Assembly (NCBI RefSeq): GCF_000379065.1
Contig: NZ_KB900614.1
Coordinates: 4,000,133 to 4,064,132 of the forward strand
DNA from: Salinispora mooreana
GTDB taxonomy: Bacteria; Actinomycetota; Actinomycetes; Mycobacteriales; Micromonosporaceae
Length of the DNA: 64,000 bases
Direction of reading: 5' to 3'
In this document: in pieces, positions 55,968 to 64,000 of the stretch
How positions within the stretch are numbered: position 1 is the first letter of the stretch
How the letters are laid out: each line of letters opens with the position of its first letter
Position numbers and translations under genes: made by a program
The notes under the pieces: model-generated
Database searches by the model: none
Seen by the model: only the letters and a program-made list of their open reading frames with translations
What the model was told of the DNA's origin: nothing

Positions 55968-57425
55968 TCACCCGTGGGGCAGCCGTACCTCTGCGACCGT
56001 ACCGCCACCGGCCTTCGGCCGGAGGGAAACCTGTCCATTTTGTTGTTCCACGATTCGGCGGACGAGGAAGAGGCCGAGCCCGGCTCCGGGAGAGCGACGG
56101 CGGTCGCCGGAATCGCCCTGCCAGTACTGGTCGAATGCACGCTCCACGTGCTCTGGCCGGATGCCGCTGCCCTGGTCGGTGACGCGGATGGAGACGGTCT
56201 GTCCGTCGGTACCGGCGGTGACCGTGATCGGGCTGGCGGGGGGCGAGTACTTGCCGGCGTTCGTGCACAGTTCGGTGAGGACCGTCGCCAGGCTGGCCCG
56301 GTGACCGAGTGCCCAGGGCAGGCCGACCGGCGCGGTGAGGGTGATTCGGCGCCGCAGCTCGGCGGGGAGTTCGGTCACCGCCGCCCGCAGGGCGTCGCCC
56401 AGGTCGTACGGAACGGGCGGCGTTCCACCGGAGCCTGCCTCGGCGGTGGAGGAGAGGAGCCGGTCCACGAGGCGGGCCAGATCGTTGGCGCGCTGCCCGA
56501 TCTTCTGGGCGGCCAGCTGCCGGTCGGCGTCGCTCAGCGCCTCCCAGTGATCGGTGAGAGTGTCCGCGTACCCCTTGATGACGGTCACCGGTGTGCGCAG
56601 CTCGTGGCTGGTCACCGCGACGAAGAGGTCGTGGTCGGTGTGGCTCTGCTGCTGGTCGGTGATGTCGTGGAAGGTGACCACGCGGAGCGTTCCCGGCCCC
56701 GGCAGCTCTCCCGAGGTGACTCGCAGCCAGCGACCGTCCGGCAACCGGTGGTCGAGCGCCTGCCCCGGTGGGGGGAGGGGGAACGGCATGGGCCGGCTGA
56801 GTACGTCGGTGACCGCGTGGCCGGTGAGCTGGGCGGCGGCGGGATTCCAGAGTCGGACGCGGGCCTCGCGGTCCACCACGGCCAGGCCGTCGGCGAGTGC
56901 CGCCACGATCGGCCCGTCACCGTGCACCGGCAGGCCGCGCAGGTCGCCGTAGAGGTGGGCGATGCAGGAGGCGACGTAGGCGATGACGCACTGGTGGTCC
57001 GGGGACGGCTGGTCCTCGGTGGCGGGGTAGAGGACGTGCAGGCTGCCCACGGTGTGCCCGCCGATCTCGGCGCGGGACATCAGCATCTGGGACCGCGCCG
57101 GGCCGGTGAGTTTCGTCCCGAGCCGGCCGGTGAGGTGGTCGGTGTCGAGCTGGCGGAGCCGGGGTCCGGAGAGCAGACAGATGGCGTCCGGATCGTCTGC
57201 CGGCAGGGGATGGTCGAGGGCCCACTCGACGGTGCCGGTGGCGGCGATCACCTGCCCGCCGGTGGGGGCGAACTCGATGAAGGCCATCCCGGTGGCCCCC
57301 AGCGCCTGCTGGACCACCCGGAGGAGCTGGTTGAGTGCCGGCACGCCGGCCTCACCAGAGTTGATCATTTCGATCACCGCGGTGTGGCCGTAGATCAGAG
57401 CAGAGAAGTCCGTGCGTCTCGGCAT
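55968..57425 (-). CDS. orphan sensor histidine kinase with GAF and PAS domains
   Basis: 485 residues, no transmembrane segment. GAF-like domain at about 20-165 (LNQLLRVVQQALGATGMAF), PAS at about 175-265 (ALADGLAVVDREARVRLWN), HisKA with H-box FVAVTSHELRTPVTVIKGY near 282 and HATPase with LTELCTNAGKYSPPAS, VTDQGSGIRPEHVERAFD and GAGLGLFLVRRIVEQ. A cytosolic autokinase. The ATG at 57425 is preferred to the longer frame at 57476. No response-regulator gene accompanies it; the RsbW-like gene follows. Confidence 0.88.
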   Translation of the reverse strand: MPRRTDFSALIYGHTAVIEMINSGEAGVPALNQLLRVVQQALGATGMAFIEFAPTGGQVIAATGTVEWALDHPLPADDPDAICLLSGPRLRQLDTDHLTGRLGTKLTGPARSQMLMSRAEIGGHTVGSLHVLYPATEDQPSPDHQCVIAYVASCIAHLYGDLRGLPVHGDGPIVAALADGLAVVDREARVRLWNPAAAQLTGHAVTDVLSRPMPFPLPPPGQALDHRLPDGRWLRVTSGELPGPGTLRVVTFHDITDQQQSHTDHDLFVAVTSHELRTPVTVIKGYADTLTDHWEALSDADRQLAAQKIGQRANDLARLVDRLLSSTAEAGSGGTPPVPYDLGDALRAAVTELPAELRRRITLTAPVGLPWALGHRASLATVLTELCTNAGKYSPPASPITVTAGTDGQTVSIRVTDQGSGIRPEHVERAFDQYWQGDSGDRRRSPGAGLGLFLVRRIVEQQNGQVSLRPKAGGGTVAEVRLPHG

Positions 57426-57478
57426 GCTCCGAGTGTGCCCGCCGACCGGATCGGGGGACAGCCCCGTTGGTTCCACGC

Positions 57479-58270
57479 TCAGCCGTGGAGCCGGGTGAGC
57501 GTGGGGGTCGGCCGATCGGTGATGATGCCGTCCACCCCGGTGGCCAGCACGAGCTCCAGATCACTGGGGTCGTTGACGGTCCAGACGTACACCCGGTTGC
57601 CGGCTGCCCGCAGCGCGGGGACCAGGGTGGGGCGGGAGCGCACCAGCGCAAGGCCGGGCCCGGCGATCTGGATGCCGAACGGCAACCGGTTCAGCCGAAA
57701 CCCGCGCGGCAACTTATCCAACAGCAGCACGGTGGGCAGCGCGGGGGCCAGCGCACGGAGCCGCCGTACCGCCAGCAGCGAGAACGACATGACGGTGACC
57801 TGGAGTGGGTGGTCGGGCCTCGGCACGGTCAGCCCGTGCCGGTCGAGCAGCGTGACCAGCCGGTGCTCGACGTGTCGCCCGTACCGGGACGGGTGTTTGG
57901 TCTCGATCAGCAGCCGGACCGGTCGGCCGGCGGCACGGACCGCTTCCAGGAGCCGGTCCAGGGTGAGTAGCCGCAGGTACGACTCGTCCAGTCCGTCGTC
58001 GCCGTCGGCCAGTGCGGGCCCTGGATGCCAGGACCCGAAGTCGAGCCGTTCCAATTCGGCGAGCGTCCGAGTGCTGACCGGGCCGTGCCCGTTGCTGGTC
58101 CGGTCCAGGCGACGGTCGTGCACGCAGACGAGGTGCCCGTCGCGGGTCAACCGAACATCGCACTCCACCCCGTCGGCGCCCTCGTCGAGGGCGCGCAGGT
58201 ACGCGGCCAGCGTGTGTTCCGGTAGGTCGTACGACGAGCCGCGGTGGGCGAAGATCAGAGGGCGGCCCAT
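57479..58270 (-). CDS. glycerophosphodiester phosphodiesterase
   Basis: 263 residues, GDPD TIM barrel: IFAHRGSSYDLPEHTLAAYLRAL with catalytic HRG, GADGVECDVRLTRDGHLVCVHD with the EcD and HD residues, IETKHPSRYG and VYVWTVNDPSDLELVLATGVDGIITDRP. No signal peptide, so it is cytosolic and hydrolyses glycerophosphodiesters to glycerol-3-phosphate. It sits 9 bp after the rhodanese gene on the same strand. Confidence 0.9.
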   Translation of the reverse strand: MGRPLIFAHRGSSYDLPEHTLAAYLRALDEGADGVECDVRLTRDGHLVCVHDRRLDRTSNGHGPVSTRTLAELERLDFGSWHPGPALADGDDGLDESYLRLLTLDRLLEAVRAAGRPVRLLIETKHPSRYGRHVEHRLVTLLDRHGLTVPRPDHPLQVTVMSFSLLAVRRLRALAPALPTVLLLDKLPRGFRLNRLPFGIQIAGPGLALVRSRPTLVPALRAAGNRVYVWTVNDPSDLELVLATGVDGIITDRPTPTLTRLHG

Positions 58271-58279
58271 GGTGTGCGG

Positions 58280-58615
58280 CTACAGGACCCGGCCTGGCTG
58301 TCCGTCGCCGCCGACCACCGGCCTTCCGGTGGCGGCCCATTCGCCCATCCCGCCTTCGACGTTGCGTACCTGCTCCCAGCCGTTGCGTAGGAGATAGGTG
58401 ACGACCTGTGCGGAGCGCCCGCCCGATCGGCAGATGACGGCCACCTTCCGGTTGTCGGGCACTTCGGCCAGCCGGGTGGGTAGTTGGGTCATCGGCAGGT
58501 GGTGGGCACCGGGTGCGTGACCGGCGAGCCACTCGTCGTCCTCCCGGACATCGAGCAGGTACGAGTCATCGTTGATCTCGGCTACGGTCACGGTGGGTAC
58601 GCGGGGTCCGAACAC
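58280..58615 (-). CDS. rhodanese-like sulfurtransferase
   Basis: 111 residues, one rhodanese domain: DDSYLLDVREDDEWLAGHAPGAHHLP, then VICRSGGRSAQVVTYLLRNGW with the active-site Cys in CRSGGRS. It carries sulfane sulfur as a persulfide. The GTG at 58615 has a TAAGCT hexamer 7 nt upstream. First gene of a two-gene unit with the GDPD gene. Confidence 0.88.
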   Translation of the reverse strand: MFGPRVPTVTVAEINDDSYLLDVREDDEWLAGHAPGAHHLPMTQLPTRLAEVPDNRKVAVICRSGGRSAQVVTYLLRNGWEQVRNVEGGMGEWAATGRPVVGGDGQPGRVL

Positions 58616-58622
58616 GGCTTCC

Positions 58623-58628
58623 AGCTTA
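58623..58628 (-). promoter_or_regulatory. -10 element of the rhodanese gene
   Basis: TAAGCT, 7 nt before the GTG at 58615. Confidence 0.6.
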
Positions 58629-58663
58629 GGGGCCGCGCGCTTCGGGTGGGTGTTGCCGGTCGG

Positions 58664-59740
58664 TCAGAGCTGGGTGACCCATCGCGGGTTGGCCTGGGCC
58701 CACTGCGGCACCCGCTGGTTCTGGACGGCGGTGAAGAGCCCGCCGCCGCCTTCTTGGAGGATGACGTAGGAGATCTGGTCGATGGTCTGCGGGTAGGACG
58801 GCAGCCGGATCCCGCGAAGGGCGTCCGCCGGTAGGTTCCGCAGCGCGAGAACCAGGTCCGCCAGGGGTACGCCGTTGGTGTCCACGGTCAGCGAGTTGCC
58901 GACCGCTCGGAGCGCCTGGTCCAGGCGGATCGGGTTGTTTCGGATCGAGGTCTCGGAGGCGCGTTGCAGTATCGCCCGGAGTAGCTGTTGCTGGTGGGTC
59001 TGCCGGTCGTAGTCGCCGTTGGGCAGGTCGTAACGCTGGCGGACGAAGTCCAGCGCGGTGCCGCCGTCCATCTCCTGGCAGCCGGGGGTGAAGACCCGGT
59101 CGGTGTGGATCGAGCGGAACTCGCTGTCGACGCACATGCGTACGCCGCCCAGGTGGTCGATGACATCGCGGAAGCCGGAGAAGTCGACTTGGGCGGCGCC
59201 GTCGAAGCGGATGCCGGTGAGCTGAGTCAGAGTGGCGGAGAGTAGTTGGGTGCCGGACTTTCCGCCACCACCGTGTTGGTACGCGGCGTTAATCTTGTCT
59301 TCGCCGCCACTGAAGCCGGGGGCGGCGGGGATGGTGACCCGCAGGTCCCGGGGGATGGACATCAGGAACGCCTCACGCCCGCCGGCCGGCACGTGCACGA
59401 TGAGGATGGTGTCCGATCTTCGGTCGGCGGTGGTGCTGCTGCTGCGCCAACGGTCGGTGCCGATGAGCAGGTAGTTCAGTGGACCGTCCAGGTCAGTCTG
59501 GCCTTGCCGGGCACCCGGGTCGAGCAGTTCTTCCCGGGTCACTGTCTGCTCGTACCGCTGGCCGAGCCGGTAGAGGCCGACTGCGGCGAGGCCGGTCAGG
59601 ATCACCAGCGTGAGGCCGACGCCGAGTAGGAGACGGGCCCAACGTGGCCGTCCGCGCCGGACGCCCGCGTCGGCCCGCTCCCGTCCGCCCTTCGACCTGG
59701 ACGTGGTTCCTCCCCGCCACCGTCTGTGAGTGATCCTCAC
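58664..59740 (-). CDS. LytR-CpsA-Psr (LCP) family cell-wall ligase, copy 1
   Basis: 358 residues. A basic tail (1-34) and one transmembrane helix (about 35-58) lead to the LCP domain: LNYLLIGTDRW, RRSDTILIVHVPAGGREAFLMSIPRDLRV, GEDKINAAYQHGG, FSGFRDVIDHLGGV and DFVRQRYDLPNGDYDRQTHQQQLL with the conserved RxRxxxxxxDxxR region. LCP enzymes attach glycopolymers to peptidoglycan on the outer face. The start is GTG at 59740. A second LCP gene lies just upstream. Confidence 0.9.
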   Translation of the reverse strand: MRITHRRWRGGTTSRSKGGRERADAGVRRGRPRWARLLLGVGLTLVILTGLAAVGLYRLGQRYEQTVTREELLDPGARQGQTDLDGPLNYLLIGTDRWRSSSTTADRRSDTILIVHVPAGGREAFLMSIPRDLRVTIPAAPGFSGGEDKINAAYQHGGGGKSGTQLLSATLTQLTGIRFDGAAQVDFSGFRDVIDHLGGVRMCVDSEFRSIHTDRVFTPGCQEMDGGTALDFVRQRYDLPNGDYDRQTHQQQLLRAILQRASETSIRNNPIRLDQALRAVGNSLTVDTNGVPLADLVLALRNLPADALRGIRLPSYPQTIDQISYVILQEGGGGLFTAVQNQRVPQWAQANPRWVTQL

Positions 59741-59807
59741 GTCAGGCTACGGTCCGTCGTGCCGCCGGCGGGTCCGTTCGCCGGATCCCGACCTGGTCGG
59801 CGTGGGA

Positions 59808-61052
59808 TCAGCCGCCGGCGTCGCTCTCGTTCGCCGCGACCCAGTCGGCCATGTTGTCCGCGGCGATGGCCTGGTACATCGCGAGCGCCTGCTCCCGGTC
59901 GGAGACCACGACCGATTCGCCGTTGATGGTCTGACTGCCGTTGTGCGGGCTGGTCACGAAGATCAGGTTCTCCCCACGCAGGTCGCGGAACTGCAAGGCC
60001 ATGTCGATGAGGGAGAAGCCCTCGTCGACGGTGACCGCGGCGGTCACGGCCTTGAGGAAGTCGTTCATCTTGATCGGGTTGGTGAGCGTTCCGGTGCTGG
60101 CCGCCTTGTTCATCAGCGCGCGGAGGAACTCCTGCTGGTGCCGCATCCGGTCGAAGTCACCCCGGGGGAACTGCTTGCGCTGCCGAATCCAGTCCAGCGC
60201 CTCGGCGCCGTCCATGTGGTTGACGCCCTCGGTGAAGGTCCGGTAGGGCTTGTGGATCGAGGTGATCGTCTTCTCCACCGTGAGATCAACACCGCCGAGC
60301 GCGTCCGTGACCTCTTCGAACCCGCCGAAGTCGATCGCCATGACATGGTCGAGGCGGACATCGGTGAAACACTCCACGGTGCGGACCGCCAAGGGGAGGC
60401 CGCCGAAGGCGAAAGCAGCGTTGATCTTCCTGCGCTGCCCCGAGCCGCAGTCGGCGCTCGCGCTCTCCGGGATCGGCACGTACAGGTCACGGGGGATCGA
60501 CACCAGGTATGCCTCCTGGTGGTTGCTGGGAATGTGCATCACGATGATCGTGTCGGCGCGCCACTCGCCGCGCTGGTCCATCGGCGCGTCCGGATCCCGG
60601 GAGTCCGTGCCGACGAGGAGGATGTTCAGCGCGCCATCAACCGTCTTGACCGGTCGGTCCTGGGCTTCCCCCGGCGGGAACGGATTGGTCCGGGCGAGGT
60701 CATTGTCGAGACCACGGGCGTAGACCCAGGCTCCGGTGGCGGCGAGCAGCGCGAACACCAGTACGGCTACTCCGGCCACCAGCGCGATCCGGCCCCAACG
60801 AGGGCGTGGGCCACGCCGCTCCGGTCGGCCGGGATCGGGACGACCACCCGGCCCGCCCGGACCGCCGGGCCCGCCCGGACCACCCGGACCACCGGGGCCG
60901 AGGGGCCCGCCGCCGGTCGGACCGATCGGCGCGGGGTTCCAGCCTGTCGGCGCTGGTCGAGCACGTCCGGCGGTGGGGCCGGCCACCCGCGCCCGCCCGG
61001 AGCTGCGGCTCAGGTGCGGGAGCGAGTACGCGGCGGTGGTGGTCGCTGACAT
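59808..61052 (-). CDS. LytR-CpsA-Psr (LCP) family cell-wall ligase, copy 2
   Basis: 414 residues. N-terminal Pro/Gly tail with about eight GPGG-type repeats (about 45-65 and on), a transmembrane helix near 94-115, then the LCP domain: ALNILLVGTDSRDPDAPM, ADTIIVMHIPSNHQEAYLVSIPRDLYV, RKINAAFAFGGLPL, DFGGFEEVTDALGGV and DWIRQRKQFPRGDFDRMRHQQEFL. Same ligation role as copy 1, possibly with a different glycopolymer. TACCCT 7 nt before the ATG at 61052 sets the start, excluding a long upstream frame. Confidence 0.9.
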   Translation of the reverse strand: MSATTTAAYSLPHLSRSSGRARVAGPTAGRARPAPTGWNPAPIGPTGGGPLGPGGPGGPGGPGGPGGPGGRPDPGRPERRGPRPRWGRIALVAGVAVLVFALLAATGAWVYARGLDNDLARTNPFPPGEAQDRPVKTVDGALNILLVGTDSRDPDAPMDQRGEWRADTIIVMHIPSNHQEAYLVSIPRDLYVPIPESASADCGSGQRRKINAAFAFGGLPLAVRTVECFTDVRLDHVMAIDFGGFEEVTDALGGVDLTVEKTITSIHKPYRTFTEGVNHMDGAEALDWIRQRKQFPRGDFDRMRHQQEFLRALMNKAASTGTLTNPIKMNDFLKAVTAAVTVDEGFSLIDMALQFRDLRGENLIFVTSPHNGSQTINGESVVVSDREQALAMYQAIAADNMADWVAANESDAGG

Positions 61053-61059
61053 GCGAGTC

Positions 61060-61065
61060 AGGGTA
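61060..61065 (-). promoter_or_regulatory. -10 element of LCP copy 2
   Basis: TACCCT, 7 nt before the ATG at 61052. Confidence 0.6.
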
Positions 61066-61122
61066 CGTCGGGAAGCTGTCAGCCGGTGGCACCCCGATTC
61101 GGCGACGAGTCGAGGTGGGCGG

Positions 61123-62100
61123 CTACCCGAGCCGGTCGCGGAAGTACGCGATCGTGCGGCGCAGGCCCTCCTCGGGCGTAACTTCGGGCTTGAAGTCGAG
61201 GAGTTCCCGGGCGCGGGTGAGATCCGGTCGACGCATTTTCGGATCATCCGCGGCGCGGGTGACATAGGTCACCTCGGAGCTGCTTCCACAGAGCGACACG
61301 ATCGACTCTGCCAGTCGACGCATACTCATCTCGTGCTCGGTCCCGCAGTTGACCGGCCCGGTCTCGGTCGAATCCAGCAGCAACAGGATGCCCCGCACCA
61401 GATCATCGACGTAGCAGATGGAGCGCGTCTGATCCCCGGTGCCGTGGACGGTGATCGGCTCACCGCGTAGGGACTGGGCGATGAACGTCGGGATCGCCCG
61501 GCCGTCGTCTGGCCGCATCCGTGGGCCGTAGGTGTTAAAGATTCGGACAATGGCGACATCCGCCCCCCGGCTCCGGTGGTACGCCATCGTCGCCGCCTCG
61601 GCGAACCGCTTCGACTCGTCGTAGACGCTCCGGATGCCGATCGGGTTGACGTTGCCCCAGTACGTCTCCCGCTGGGGGTGCTCCAACGGATCCCCGTACG
61701 CCTCGGAGGTAGAGGCCAGCAGGAACCGGGCACCGTCGGCGACCGCCCGGTCCAGCAGGTGCAGGGTGGCGACCGAGCCGACCCGGAGGATCTCCACCGG
61801 CAGCTTCTCGAAGTCGGTGGGGCTGGCCGGCGACGCCATGTGCAGGATCGCGTCGAACCGTTCGGCGAGGGCGGGGTGGTGCTCGGGAAGCCCATCGGAG
61901 ATATCCGCCTCGACGAGCGTGAAGGTTGACGTCTCCGCCAGGTGGGCGACGTTCTCCTTGGAGCCGGTTACGAAGTTGTCCACCGCCACGACCGTGCAGC
62001 CACGGGCGAGGAGGGCGTCAACCAGGTGGGAGGGGACGAAACCTGCCCCACCGGTGACGAGGATGCGGTGACCGGGGCCGAAGCGTTGCACAACCTTCAT
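61123..62100 (-). CDS. UDP-glucuronate decarboxylase-like NAD-dependent epimerase
   Basis: 325 residues, extended SDR: RILVTGGAGFVPSHLVDALL, AVDNFVTGSKENVAHL, HMASPASPTDF, LASTSEAYGDPLEHPQRETYWGNVNPIG and the catalytic YDESKRFAEA. The TSEAYGDP and SVYDESKR context matches UDP-xylose synthase-type enzymes. In the nucleotide motif Pro replaces the third Gly (GFVPSH rather than GFxGSH). It likely makes a pentose nucleotide for envelope glycans. TAGGGT 7 nt upstream supports the ATG at 62100 over GTG 62109. Confidence 0.85.
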   Translation of the reverse strand: MKVVQRFGPGHRILVTGGAGFVPSHLVDALLARGCTVVAVDNFVTGSKENVAHLAETSTFTLVEADISDGLPEHHPALAERFDAILHMASPASPTDFEKLPVEILRVGSVATLHLLDRAVADGARFLLASTSEAYGDPLEHPQRETYWGNVNPIGIRSVYDESKRFAEAATMAYHRSRGADVAIVRIFNTYGPRMRPDDGRAIPTFIAQSLRGEPITVHGTGDQTRSICYVDDLVRGILLLLDSTETGPVNCGTEHEMSMRRLAESIVSLCGSSSEVTYVTRAADDPKMRRPDLTRARELLDFKPEVTPEEGLRRTIAYFRDRLG

Positions 62101-62107
62101 GGCGGCC

Positions 62108-62113
62108 ACCCTA
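62108..62113 (-). promoter_or_regulatory. -10 element of the UDP-glucuronate decarboxylase-like gene
   Basis: TAGGGT, 7 nt before the ATG at 62100. Confidence 0.6.
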
Positions 62114-62179
62114 CCGAGCGGTCGGCACGGGCCCGGCGCGGAAGGGCGGGGCGTCGTCGCCCCGCCCCGCCCGCGACGG

Positions 62180-63853
62180 TCAGTGCGCGCCGGCGCCGGT
62201 GAGGGAGCGAACCTCCAACTCGGCGTAGCGCTGATCGTCGCGCTCCTTGGAGATCACCGTCCCGAACCAGCCGCAGAGGAAGCCGAACGGGATGGAGAGC
62301 AGGCCCGGGTTGGACAGGGGGAACCACTGCCAGTCGTGGCCGGGGAACATCGCGGTCGGCGAACCGGAGACGACCGGGGAGAAGAAGACCAGGAAGACCG
62401 CGGCGAAGAGGCCGCCGTAGATGGCCCAGACCGCACCGTTGGTGTTGAATCGCCGCCAGAAGAGGCTGTAGAGGAGCGCCGGCAGGTTACCCGACGCGGC
62501 CACCGCGAAGGCGAGGGCGACCAGGAAGGCGACGTTCAGGTTCTGCGCGAAGATGGAGAGGACGATCGAGATCGCGCCGATCACCAGGGCGGAGATCCGC
62601 GCCACGGCCACCTCCTGCCGCTCGGAAGCGGTGCCGTTCTTGACCACGTTGGCGTAGAAGTCGTGCGCCAGGCTGGACGAGGAGGCCAGGGTCAGGCCGG
62701 CGACGACCGCCAGGATCGTCGCGAAGGCGACCGCCGCGATGACCGCCAGCAGGGTCGCCCCGCCCAGTTCTCCACCGAGGAAGTCCACCCCCAACGCCTC
62801 GGCTAGCTGCGGCGCGGCGGTGTTCCCGGCCCGGTCCTGCGCGGTGATCGCCTCGCTTCCCACCAGCGCCGCCGCCCCGAATCCGAGGGCGAGCGTGAGC
62901 AGGTAGAAGGTGCCGATGATGCCGATCGCCCAGAGGACGCTCTTCCGGGCGGCCTTCGCCGTCGGCACGGTGTAGAAGCGGATGAGGATGTGTGGCAGAC
63001 CGGCCGTGCCGAGCACCAGCGCGACGCCGAGGGAGAACAGATCCAGCTTGCTGTAGAAGGTTTGCAGGGCGTCGCCGGGGGTCTCGACGCCGTACCGCAG
63101 CCCCGGCTTGAGGAGTGCGGCGCCCTTGCCGGAGGCGTCCGCCGCGTCACCGAGCAGGCCGGAGAGGTTGAACTTGTACTTCGCCAACACCAGCAGGGTC
63201 ATCACGACGGCGCCGCCCATCAGCAGGAACGCCTTGACGATCTGCACATAGGTGGTGCCCTTCATGCCACCCACCGTCACGTAGGTGACCATCAGCGCAC
63301 CGACCATGATGATCGTGGCGATCTTGGCGGCGTCCGCGTCCAGGCCGAGGAAGGTCGTACCCGGCTTGATGCCGAGCAGCAGCGCGACCAGCGCCCCCGC
63401 GCCGACCATCTGGGCGAGCAGATAGAAGATCGAGACCGTGATGGTGGAGGCCGCGGCGGCCGTCCGCACCGGACGCTGCCGCATCCGGAAGGCGAGCACG
63501 TCGGCCATCGTGTAGCGGCCGGAGTTGCGCAGCAGCTCGGCGACGAGCAGCAGCGCCACCAGCCAGGCGACCAGGAACCCGATCGAGTAGAGGAAGCCGT
63601 CGTAGCCGTAGAGGGCGATCAGGCCGGCGATGCCGAGGAACGACGCCGCCGACATGTAGTCGCCGCCGATCGCCAGGCCGTTCTGGAAGCCGGAGAAGGA
63701 GCGACCACCCGCGTAGAAGTCGGTGGCGGTCTTGGTCTGCCGGCTGGCCCACACCGTGATCGCCAGCGTCACCGCCACGAAGAGGAGAAAGAGCGTGAGG
63801 GTCAGGTTCCGGGCGGTGCTGTCACCCGCCTCAACCGCGAGGACCGTGGTCAT
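62180..63853 (-). CDS. actP: cation/acetate symporter (SSS family)
   Basis: 557 residues with about thirteen hydrophobic segments. TDFYAGGRSFSGFQNGLAIGGDYMSAASFLGIAG is the ActP/SSS signature, and ASSSSLAHDFYANVV carries the sodium-binding serines. Imports acetate or another short carboxylate with sodium. GGGGGAGG 6-7 nt before the ATG sets the start. It overlaps the DUF485 gene by 23 nt, as in other actP operons. Confidence 0.9.
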   Translation of the reverse strand: MTTVLAVEAGDSTARNLTLTLFLLFVAVTLAITVWASRQTKTATDFYAGGRSFSGFQNGLAIGGDYMSAASFLGIAGLIALYGYDGFLYSIGFLVAWLVALLLVAELLRNSGRYTMADVLAFRMRQRPVRTAAAASTITVSIFYLLAQMVGAGALVALLLGIKPGTTFLGLDADAAKIATIIMVGALMVTYVTVGGMKGTTYVQIVKAFLLMGGAVVMTLLVLAKYKFNLSGLLGDAADASGKGAALLKPGLRYGVETPGDALQTFYSKLDLFSLGVALVLGTAGLPHILIRFYTVPTAKAARKSVLWAIGIIGTFYLLTLALGFGAAALVGSEAITAQDRAGNTAAPQLAEALGVDFLGGELGGATLLAVIAAVAFATILAVVAGLTLASSSSLAHDFYANVVKNGTASERQEVAVARISALVIGAISIVLSIFAQNLNVAFLVALAFAVAASGNLPALLYSLFWRRFNTNGAVWAIYGGLFAAVFLVFFSPVVSGSPTAMFPGHDWQWFPLSNPGLLSIPFGFLCGWFGTVISKERDDQRYAELEVRSLTGAGAH

Positions 63854-64000
63854 GGGTCACCTCCCCCATCTCCGCGCGGATCCGGTCCGCCACCGGGTCG
63901 ATCCGGCGGGCGGCGTACCGGGAGTAGAGCCAGGCGATCAGGAAGGTGGAGGCGAACTGGAGTAGACCGAAGACCAACGCCACGTTGATGTTGCCGACGA
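63831..64000 (-). CDS. DUF485 family membrane protein, 5' end outside the window
   Basis: Only the C-terminal part is present: GNINVALVFGLLQFASTFLIAWLYSRYAARRIDPVADRIRAEM, shown here as the two motifs NINVALVFGLLQF and FLIAWLYSRYAARRIDP, then GEVTHDHGPRG and a stop. This is the end of a DUF485 (YjcH-like) protein, a two-helix partner of ActP symporters. The gene continues past position 64000. It overlaps actP by 23 nt and is translated first. Confidence 0.88.
   Translation of the reverse strand, partial: VGNINVALVFGLLQFASTFLIAWLYSRYAARRIDPVADRIRAEMGEVTHDHGPRG

Noticed and set aside
60836..60905. Tandem DNA repeat or CRISPR-like array
   Set aside because: It is the GPGG-coding stretch of the second LCP gene; no spacers and the reading frame is kept.

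Overview
The window is a 64 kb piece of a chromosome from a very GC-rich actinobacterium. Its gene content points to the Micromonosporaceae (Micromonospora/Salinispora type): the rpsF-ssb-rpsR-rplI-dnaB block, an ino1/PadR pair, an Xre-DUF397 regulator pair, the proteasome activator Bpa, several GT-C mannosyltransferases and LCP cell-wall ligases. This placement is inferred from gene content and style, not from a search. I see no rRNA, tRNA, CRISPR array, prophage or intact insertion sequence.

Layout. 1-8.9 kb is accessory: a 5'-truncated SigE-type sigma factor, a TetR regulator facing two alpha/beta hydrolases, ogt, a duplicated Xre/DUF397 module with a pseudogene remnant, two small paired unknown genes and a secreted lytic-enzyme-like protein. 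9-23 kb is core: ino1 with its PadR regulator, a large class A penicillin-binding protein, two polytopic membrane proteins, nfo, then the ribosomal/replication block. Strong palindromes lie before that block and DnaA boxes inside it, upstream of dnaB. 23-41 kb carries molybdenum cofactor genes in three places (moaC-mog-moeA-moaE, moaA-moaD, mobA), two more GT-C enzymes, a DoxX protein, an acetyltransferase, an AAA ATPase behind unusual CTAG-rich operators, and an endonuclease Q-like/UvrD helicase fusion. 41-54 kb holds a secreted beta-propeller protein, an Lrp/ddaH divergent pair, an orphan substrate-binding lipoprotein, bpa, a HAD phosphatase, pheA, a set of small ACT/PAS/NERD-like proteins and arcA. 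54-64 kb holds a DUF5926 gene, an orphan sensor kinase with an RsbW-like ATPase, a GDPD, a rhodanese, two LCP proteins, a UDP-glucuronate decarboxylase-like enzyme and an actP-type symporter with its DUF485 partner cut by the window edge.

Themes. Cell envelope work dominates: PBP, GT-C enzymes, LCP proteins, a sugar-nucleotide enzyme and inositol synthesis. DNA repair is also well represented: ogt, nfo and EndoQ-UvrD. At least nineteen genes have a TANNNT -10 hexamer ending 6-8 nt before the start codon and no ribosome binding site, which predicts leaderless transcripts and was used to choose starts. The most unusual items are the EndoQ-UvrD fusion, three equally spaced 6-N6-6 inverted repeats in front of the AAA ATPase, the perfect 50-bp palindrome before rpsF, the DnaA-box cluster before dnaB, the cysteine-free S18 in the main operon and the decayed tandem Xre/DUF397 duplication.
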